From: Halogranum amylolyticum
GTDB taxonomy: Archaea > Halobacteriota > Halobacteria > Halobacteriales > Haloferacaceae
DNA length: 36,959 nucleotides
Assembly (NCBI RefSeq): GCF_900110465.1
Contig: NZ_FODV01000030.1
Location: 1-36,959, forward strand
Direction of reading: 5' to 3'
The number at the start of each line of letters is the position of its first letter. Position 1 is the first letter of the stretch. The position numbers and the translations under genes were made by a program. Of this stretch, positions 31,726-36,959 are shown piece by piece. A model generated the notes under the pieces. It was not told the origin of the DNA and did not search any database. It was given only the letters and a program-made list of their open reading frames with translations.

Positions 31726-32622
31726 ATGTCGAGTAACAACGCAAGCGGAAAAGTCGTTTCGGTGGATGAGCAGGCATTCGAAAACGCGGACGAAGCGGAA
31801 GTCGACGAGGACGGCTTCGAGGTCGTCGATGAGACGCCGGAATTCAGAGCGACGGTGCAGATGGAAGTGCAAGCAAAGGTGGATGCGAACCACCCGGACG
31901 GAATCGTCGACAGTAGCGACGAGCGCATCTACGGGGCGACCCTCGAACAGGAAGAGCGCATTCGAGGCCGCGAGGAAGAGCTGGAGCGCATCAGTGCCAG
32001 AGCGACGTTCGGAACGCAAGCGGGACGAGAAGAGCGGTCACGAGTTGTGGCGGCGAAACGAAGTTCGGAGCGACGGACGACGTTCCAGAAGCGAGCGGCG
32101 AGCGTGGATGTGTGGGCTGACCCAGAGCGAGCAGATCCGCGTGAAGAACTGTCCCAGGAGCAGTTGGCGGCGGTGAACACCCAGGCGGTGCGATTGAGCG
32201 AGAAACTCGATGGTTGGTCGCGAGCGGCGATTGGGCGGCGACTCGGTGAGGCCGTCGTCGGTGGCAAGGACATGATGAGCGCGGTCGTCAGTGTGTTCGA
32301 GGAGTTGCAGACGGCGCCGGGACAGGTGGTTCCGATTGGGAAGCTTGCGGACGTCAATCGCAAAGAGGTGCGTATCGAAGGACGTGTCGAGACACTGTGG
32401 GTTCCCTCGCATCCGAGTATCGCTCAAGTGGGTCTCATCGCCGATGACAGTGGAAAAACCAGAGTGACGGTCTGGAAGGCGTCGAATGCACCCCTGATGG
32501 ACGAGGGTGAGCAGGTGCGCATCGATGGCGCGGCGCGAAACTGGTACGAAGGGCGCGTTTCACTGGCCGTCACTGGGTGGTCGAGTCTCACCTTCCCTGA
32601 GCGCGGTCGGTGGTGGGAATAG
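31726..32622 (+). CDS. OB-fold ssDNA-binding protein (RPA-like)
   Basis: The 298-residue protein begins MSSNNASGKVVSVDEQAFEN with an acidic head, then a long charged helical region (about 80-200; EQEERIRGREEELERISARA). It ends in one OB fold (about 200-298): VPIGKLADVNRKEVRIEGRV, ETLWVPSHPSIAQVGLIADD, SGKTRVTVWKASNAPLMDEG, EQVRIDGAARNWYEGRVSLA and the motif SLTFPERGRWWE. This is the strand order of RPA/SSB-type domains, and the type found in haloarchaeal RPA-related proteins. A single OB fold with a helical arm suggests an element-specific ssDNA binder for replication or transfer. The ATG at 31726 is preferred over a GTG at 31702. Confidence 0.75.
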   Translation: MSSNNASGKVVSVDEQAFENADEAEVDEDGFEVVDETPEFRATVQMEVQAKVDANHPDGIVDSSDERIYGATLEQEERIRGREEELERISARATFGTQAGREERSRVVAAKRSSERRTTFQKRAASVDVWADPERADPREELSQEQLAAVNTQAVRLSEKLDGWSRAAIGRRLGEAVVGGKDMMSAVVSVFEELQTAPGQVVPIGKLADVNRKEVRIEGRVETLWVPSHPSIAQVGLIADDSGKTRVTVWKASNAPLMDEGEQVRIDGAARNWYEGRVSLAVTGWSSLTFPERGRWWE

Positions 32623-32636
32623 CCGGACAACGTGGC

Positions 32637-32646
32637 TTTCTTTTTT
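32637..32646 (+). terminator. T-rich terminator after the OB-fold gene
   Basis: TTTCTTTTTT begins 15 bp after the TAG of the gene ending at 32622, in a spacer otherwise rich in G/C. Archaeal termination needs little more than such a T-run. Confidence 0.55.
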
Positions 32647-32858
32647 GCTACGTGCCCGTTCGCCCGCTTCCCGCCGCCCCACCCAACCTCCACGTTCCGG
32701 GCGGCTCGCGAGCCGCCGGGCTTTCGCTATTGTTTGGTGGTGGGTTCGTTCCGTAAAGTGCTCTTGGACGATTCTGAGTCGGAACTCACCGTGAGAGGTT
32801 CGCGATGACAGCCGGAAGGAAGCCAACGACTAAGCAGACACTCTGTTATGTCGCTATC

Positions 32859-34058
32859 ATGAGTGCCCTCCAATTGAACCGCCGCGCAGTACTCGCCAGC
32901 GCCGGGGCGGTGTTCGGACTGGGGAGTCTCACCCAGCTGAGCACGTCGACGTCGCCACCAGTAGAAGGGTCGTGGCCGCTCGGTCGAGGCAATCCAGAGA
33001 ACACGGCCTATACGACCGACAGCGGGCCAACAGACTCGGTGAGTGTCTCATGGCGGTACGACAAGCATCTCAGCTCTGTCAAAGCTCCAGTCATCACAGA
33101 CGGGACGGTCTATCTCGGATTCCACGACGAGGTATCCGCGTTCGTTGCACTGGACGCAGCAACTGGCGCCGAGCAGTGGCGTACCAAACTCGGTGACGGG
33201 TCAGCGGTCGACTTCCCAGATGCGGCTGCCGCTGTCGTAGACGATCTTGTTCTCGCTCCGTTTGGGAACCACCTGTTCGCGTTCGATCGCGAGAACGGAG
33301 AGATCCAGTGGGAGCGGCAATTTGAGGACGAAATCGATGCTTCGACTGTTGTCGACGGTGTCGCTTACTTCGTCATCAGAGGCAGTGGTGTCCTCATCGC
33401 GCTTGACAGCAAGACAGGTGAGACGAGGTGGGAACAGTCAATCGGAGCGTGGGCCGACGGTGCAGTCGCCGTCTCCGAGAACCGGGCGTACGCAGTCGCC
33501 ACGACGGAGGACGAAACCGGTGCAGTCGTCGCCCTCGATACGACGACTGGCGAAAAACACTGGCAGTATACGAGTTCACACCGGTTCGCGGGGACGCCGG
33601 CCGTCGCAGAAGGGACTGTCTACGTCAGCGACGCCCGCGGTATCCACGCGATTTCGAGTGAGGATGGCTCCCGTCGCTGGCGGTTCGAGGGCCGGCCGAT
33701 CGAAGACCACGAATGGGGGAATTTCAGTTACGATGGGTCTGCCCCTGCAGTCGCCAACGGGACGGTCTATACCGGTGCGGCCGATGAGCGCGTGTACGCA
33801 CTTGACGCCGACTCCGGTGAGAAACGCTGGGAATTCTGGACGTGGAACAATGTGACCGGCGAACCCATTGTCACGGAGGACGCAGTCTATGTCGGGAGTG
33901 ACGATTCACTCATCTACGCACTCGACGTTAAGACGGGGAAACGGCATTGGGAGTTCGACACCACGGGACGCATTAGAGGAACTGGTGGAGCAGTTGTCGA
34001 CGGCCGACTGTACATCTCGACGTTCTCCGATGGGCTCTATGTCTTGGAGGAAGCATGA
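32859..34058 (+). CDS. Tat-exported PQQ-type beta-propeller protein, cassette 2
   Basis: From the ATG at 32859 (MSALQLNRRAVLASAGAVFG) the signal is twin-arginine type, but with no lipobox cysteine, so the 399-residue product is exported but not lipid-anchored. Eight or so blades follow: VYLGFHDEVSAFVALDAATG, LVLAPFGNHLFAFDRENGEI, and so on to VYVGSDDSLIYALDVKTGKR. The shared signature WEFWTWN is identical in position to WDFWAWN of the 25110 protein. The downstream lipoprotein overlaps its stop (ATGA at 34055-34058). The upstream in-frame ATG at 32805 lacks a signal and is not used. The different anchoring of the two propellers is notable. Confidence 0.85.
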   Translation: MSALQLNRRAVLASAGAVFGLGSLTQLSTSTSPPVEGSWPLGRGNPENTAYTTDSGPTDSVSVSWRYDKHLSSVKAPVITDGTVYLGFHDEVSAFVALDAATGAEQWRTKLGDGSAVDFPDAAAAVVDDLVLAPFGNHLFAFDRENGEIQWERQFEDEIDASTVVDGVAYFVIRGSGVLIALDSKTGETRWEQSIGAWADGAVAVSENRAYAVATTEDETGAVVALDTTTGEKHWQYTSSHRFAGTPAVAEGTVYVSDARGIHAISSEDGSRRWRFEGRPIEDHEWGNFSYDGSAPAVANGTVYTGAADERVYALDADSGEKRWEFWTWNNVTGEPIVTEDAVYVGSDDSLIYALDVKTGKRHWEFDTTGRIRGTGGAVVDGRLYISTFSDGLYVLEEA

Positions 34059-34600
34059 ATCGCCGTTCGTTCATTGGTGTACTTGCGGGAAGTCTCACTG
34101 CCACGGCGGGCTGTCTCGGTGGATCAGGTGTGACGGGGTCAAGCGCCGAGCACATTGAACCGCGCCGGAACCGCGAGCAACGGCCGACTATCGTCGCATT
34201 CGACGAAGCTGAGAGTGCTATTTACATCACCGGCCACATGGCCTACGGGTCGAGTAGTTGTAACAAGGTCGGGATTGCGTCGACGGCGTACGATGCGGAG
34301 ACGAACTCGCTCCGTGTCGTCATGGAATCGCAATCCGAGAATTCGATTCCCTTCCTCCCGTTCGCCTGTACCGCAGACATGGCCGCAACGTGGTACCGTG
34401 CGACTGTCCAATTCGCGGGTGAGTTGCCACAGAAGGTGACCGTCGTCGAACAGCGTGGCTCCAACGAGGACGTACGGGTGGTTAACCGCCGTGAGCAACA
34501 TCAGCTATGTACTACGGATCATCCTCCAGATTCGACCGAAGCGAAGGAAGCACACTGGACCTGTCCCGAACAGTATGTGGCGAACTCTACGAACCAGTAG
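34055..34600 (+). CDS. Four-cysteine Tat lipoprotein, cassette 2
   Basis: The 181-residue product begins MNRRSFIGVLAGSLTATAGC, RR signal and lipobox TAGC (C20). It is the paralogue of the 26351 gene: cysteines C69, C105, C152 and C170 align with C84, C122, C172 and C190, within GxxxYGxxSC, PFACTA, VVNRREQHQLC and AHWTCP. Overall identity looks like about a third by eye. It is coupled to the beta-propeller gene by a 4-bp overlap, as in cassette 1 (one-base overlap). The pair probably works outside the cell as a complex. Confidence 0.7.
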   Translation: MNRRSFIGVLAGSLTATAGCLGGSGVTGSSAEHIEPRRNREQRPTIVAFDEAESAIYITGHMAYGSSSCNKVGIASTAYDAETNSLRVVMESQSENSIPFLPFACTADMAATWYRATVQFAGELPQKVTVVEQRGSNEDVRVVNRREQHQLCTTDHPPDSTEAKEAHWTCPEQYVANSTNQ

Positions 34601-34843
34601 TCGGGCAGACGGGCGATTTGACAACCAGTGTTGGGGCGAGCCCTACGGTAGGCAGTTGCTCAATCTGTGACTTCTAGCCGCCATCGATGACGTTTCAGTT
34701 GTCGTGCTGTAATAGAACGTGCGAGTCTTTCAGACCAGAGCAGATCGGATTACCTGCTTGGAAACCACCCGAGACGAGAGCGTACGTATCCTCTCGTTGA
34801 TACTTCCACAAAGCATATTTTCACTGAATAGGTTGCCAGTTGT

Positions 34844-35245
34844 ATGAATCGTGTTCCACAGAATCAAACAGTCCCTCAATTGAATCGTCTCGGAGGAATA
34901 CTGATTGTATTCGCACTGGTAACTGTCATCATTTCCTACCCACCGCCCGCTACCGGAATCAGGCCTCTTTTCGGCTTTGGGAATCTGTTCCTGCCGCTCT
35001 TCATCGCAGCAGGTTCGCTTGTGATCGCCACCGTCGGTGGCATACTTCTTGCTCGTAACATTGCGAGTGCACAAACAGAACGGGGCCGACGACTCGCTAT
35101 CAGCGCCTTGATACCAGCTAGTGCTGTGGCTGTTGTTGGTGCGTACCTCGCTGTTGTAGCTGGGTTTGACCCGAGTACTCCCATCATCATCGGCGTCTTG
35201 ACAATCGCAGCTGTAGGTGGCTTAATAAGCGAGCTTGTCAATTGA
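34844..35245 (+). CDS. Four-helix membrane protein, 133 aa
   Basis: From the ATG at 34844 the product has four hydrophobic helices: LGGILIVFALVTVIISYP, LFLPLFIAAGSLVIATVGGI, LAISALIPASAVAVVGAYLA and IIIGVLTIAAVGGLISEL. The loops are short, with a basic turn (ARNIASAQTERGRR) in the middle. Both ends lie on the same side by the positive-inside rule. A GTTGCCAGTTGTATG stretch precedes the start; an AT-rich stretch (TATTTTCACTGAATA near 34818-34832) could be TATA. No family is recognised. Confidence 0.6.
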   Translation: MNRVPQNQTVPQLNRLGGILIVFALVTVIISYPPPATGIRPLFGFGNLFLPLFIAAGSLVIATVGGILLARNIASAQTERGRRLAISALIPASAVAVVGAYLAVVAGFDPSTPIIIGVLTIAAVGGLISELVN

Positions 35246-35268
35246 ACGTCCGCACCGTATCTGTTGAT

Positions 35269-35297
35269 GTGCTGGTTTCACCCTCGATATTCAGCAC
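35269..35297. repeat. GTGCTG-N17-CAGCAC dyad, copy 1
   Basis: GTGCTG (35269-35274) and CAGCAC (35292-35297), followed by GC. The centre and following 20 bp (CACCCTC, then TCTGACAG) resemble copy 3 at 35961. Confidence 0.55.
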
Positions 35298-35334
35298 GCG
35301 GCATCTGACAGCGTTCGGTGAGGTTTCTGTGGCC

Positions 35335-35363
35335 GTGCTGAACTCACAGCGCATATGCAGCAC
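35335..35363. repeat. GTGCTG-N17-CAGCAC dyad, copy 2
   Basis: GTGCTG (35335-35340) and CAGCAC (35358-35363), again followed by GC. Spacing is the same as in the other copies although the interior differs. Confidence 0.55.
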
Positions 35364-35428
35364 GCGAGGGGGCGCGAACCTGCGGGAGACAGTTCGTTAG
35401 ATACAGTGCGTGTATCGGTCAAAACCAA

Positions 35429-35821
35429 TCAGTTGGTTCTCTCTGTGAACTCGCTTTCAAACCACCATGAGACGATTCCCAAGAGTCCGAGTATGCTGAT
35501 TAGGATGTACATCCCGTTCTGGCTTCCAAGATTATCATTCCACATCTCTCCATCAGCGAATGCTGGAGTTGGATTGTATGCCAGTTGATTTACTGCCATC
35601 AAGCTAGCGAGAATGATGAACATCGTTGCATTCCACTTCGTGAGACGCTCGCCGTGGCGTGTGAGCAGGAGCATACCGTATAGTAGCGCGACCACTCCCA
35701 GCCCGAACATTATCTCTTCACCTAAGATTCGAGAGAACCCTCCCATTGACCCAAGAATAGAGTAGCCACCAGTGCAGATGGCGATAAATCCACTCACTTG
35801 CCGGAACGTGGCGGGTTCCAT
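35429..35821 (-). CDS. Four-helix membrane protein on the opposite strand, 130 aa
   Basis: From the ATG at 35821 the product is MEPATFRQVSGFIAICTGGY and continues with four hydrophobic segments: VSGFIAICTGGYSILGSM, IMFGLGVVALLYGMLLLT, ATMFIILASLMAVNQLAY and YILISILGLLGIVSWWF. A basic turn (RHGERLTKWN) sits in the middle. It lies between copies 2 and 3 of the GTGCTG dyad; copies 1 and 2 are downstream of its stop, and copy 3 is upstream of its start. It resembles the 34844 protein in layout but not clearly in sequence. Confidence 0.6.
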   Translation of the reverse strand: MEPATFRQVSGFIAICTGGYSILGSMGGFSRILGEEIMFGLGVVALLYGMLLLTRHGERLTKWNATMFIILASLMAVNQLAYNPTPAFADGEMWNDNLGSQNGMYILISILGLLGIVSWWFESEFTERTN

Positions 35822-35960
35822 ACCGTTTTCATCCGAGAAGTGCCCTTGCTATAGGTCTTTCAATGAGCGGGGTTGCTGAGAGTGACCGAGTACTGCTAGA
35901 CTCGCACGAACTTCCTAACAGATGGTTCAGGGCTGCGTGTCTGAAATAAACAGATTCGTC

Positions 35961-35989
35961 GTGCTGAATACACCCTCTAAGTTCAGCAC
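35961..35989. repeat. GTGCTG-N17-CAGCAC dyad, copy 3
   Basis: Here the arms extend to 9 bp: CGTGCTGAA (35960-35968) and TTCAGCACG (35982-35990), a perfect inverted repeat with a 13-nt spacer. It lies about 115 bp before the TFB start codon. Confidence 0.6.
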
Positions 35990-36104
35990 GCACCTTCTGT
36001 CAGACTCTGAGGAGTTCGACGAGACCGCAGTGTTGTTTTTCTGCCCCTGAGGGGTGAGGGGCGCAAAGAGATTCGCGATTCGTCTAGTGTCCCTCGTGAG
36101 TACC

Positions 36105-36959
36105 ATGGCAACGAGAGATATCTACGAGACGGCCTTCGACGAAGACGTCCAGCATGAGTCCAGTTCGAACGAGTGTCCCGAATGCAACGGCCGCGTGGCG
36201 ACTAACGCGGTAGAAACGGTCTGTGAAGACTGTGGGCTCGTCATCGCAGACCAGCAGATCGACCACGGCCCCGAGTGGCGCTCGTTCGAAGACGACGACA
36301 GCAATCGCGAACGGACAGGAGCCCCACTCACGGCGGCCCGTCACGACCGGGGCTTATCGACTGAAATCGGGCGCAGCACCGATGGGAAGGGACGCACGCT
36401 CTCTGGGTCGAAACGACGTCAGCTCGCCCGGATACGGCGTGAACACAGTCGTAGCCGGTTCCAATCGAAAGCTGAGCGGAACCTCGCACACGGGTTAGGT
36501 GAGGTTCGAAGAGTCGCAAGCGCTCTCGGACTTGGAGGTTCAGTTCGCAACCAAGCGTGTCAGCTCTTCCGGAGTGCCCAACGCGAGGATCTCTTGCTTG
36601 GTCGGTCAATTGAAGCGATAGCCGCCGCCAGCGTCTACGGTGTCTGTCGGTGTCACGGGCGGCCAGTCGCCCGTGATGACCTCGTCGACGTTGCTCGAGT
36701 TGATCACTCGAGTATCACGAACGCGTACAAAACACTCAACAGAGAACTGGGACTCCCGACACAGCCCGTCGCTCCACAATCGCTCATTCCGAAGCTCGCC
36801 TCGGAACTCAATGTCAATTCACAGGTTCGTCGTCGAGCGCGGACGCTTGCCGAGCGTGCGCATGAGACGTCCATTACGAACGGCTATCAGCCGTCTGGGG
36901 TTGCTGCAGCCTGTCTCTATCTCGCCAGTCGTGAACACGGGCAGTCGCTGACACAGACA
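36105..36959 (+). CDS. tfb: Transcription initiation factor B (TFB), cut by the window end
   Basis: The frame from the ATG at 36105 stays open to the last base (285 codons). The start has a zinc ribbon C24-x2-C27 and C40-x2-C43 (NECPECNGRV, ETVCEDCGLV), then the B-reader region (GPEWRSFEDDDSNRERTGAP). Two cyclin repeats follow: the first with LAHGLGEVRRVASALGL and SIEAIAAASVYGVCRCHGRP, and the second beginning with SELNVNSQVRRRARTLAERA. TFB recruits RNA polymerase to TATA/BRE promoters. Haloarchaea carry several TFBs, and plasmid-encoded extra copies can redirect transcription to sets of genes. About 30-40 residues at the end are outside the window. It is intact in all the parts seen. Confidence 0.92.
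   Translation, partial: MATRDIYETAFDEDVQHESSSNECPECNGRVATNAVETVCEDCGLVIADQQIDHGPEWRSFEDDDSNRERTGAPLTAARHDRGLSTEIGRSTDGKGRTLSGSKRRQLARIRREHSRSRFQSKAERNLAHGLGEVRRVASALGLGGSVRNQACQLFRSAQREDLLLGRSIEAIAAASVYGVCRCHGRPVARDDLVDVARVDHSSITNAYKTLNRELGLPTQPVAPQSLIPKLASELNVNSQVRRRARTLAERAHETSITNGYQPSGVAAACLYLASREHGQSLTQT

Noticed and set aside
1..36959. tRNA, rRNA or integrase genes
   Set aside because: No cloverleaf with CCA-type acceptor, rRNA segment, or integrase catalytic pattern was recognised by reading; a tRNA scan was not possible.

Overview
The window looks like accessory DNA from a halophilic archaeon (class Halobacteria), most likely a plasmid, megaplasmid or integrated conjugative element. 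The visible signs are very acidic proteins with strong G/C preference at third codon positions, Tat (twin-arginine) signals combined with lipoboxes on nearly every secreted protein, many tiny CxxC zinc proteins, an archaeal transcription factor B (TFB) gene, and short or leaderless transcription starts. No rRNA, tRNA, CRISPR array, integrase or intact transposase was recognised.

Layout. (1) 1-6.6 kb is a decayed border: a restriction-methylation gene cut off just before its cofactor motif, a few tiny zinc, HTH and membrane genes, two frameshifted small membrane genes, and a degenerate repeat in three copies. (2) 6.6-10.8 kb holds small haloarchaeal accessory genes: a PadR-like regulator, a 43-residue gene, zinc-binding proteins, a four-helix membrane protein, and a duplicated, broken zinc-finger tail. 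(3) 11.1-22.9 kb is the core, a co-directional type IV secretion/conjugation operon: pilin-like protein, VirB6/TrbL-like channel, a VirB4 function split over two genes, a zinc/membrane protein, and a 1318-residue VirD4/TraG-like ATPase that carries a nuclease-like domain and a primase-type winged helix. A 165-bp cluster of TTCCACCCA repeats separates it from an archaeo-eukaryotic primase gene. (4) 22.9-34.6 kb is a mosaic cargo zone: a 440-bp direct repeat carrying a small gene, two unrelated PIN-toxin modules, six exported Tat-signal proteins including two copies of a 'beta-propeller plus four-cysteine lipoprotein' pair, and an OB-fold ssDNA-binding protein behind a strongly hairpinned GC-rich spacer. 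(5) 34.6-36.96 kb has two membrane proteins, three copies of the inverted motif GTGCTG-N17-CAGCAC, and a TFB gene that runs off the end.

How it may work together (inference): the secretion operon would move DNA between cells. The coupling ATPase, with its nuclease-like and D5-type domains, and the adjacent primase and ssDNA-binding protein could process and re-prime the transferred strand. The toxin modules would stabilise the element, and the exported beta-propeller/lipoprotein pairs would modify the recipient surface. No relaxase was found, so DNA processing is either encoded outside the window or done by the nuclease-like domain.
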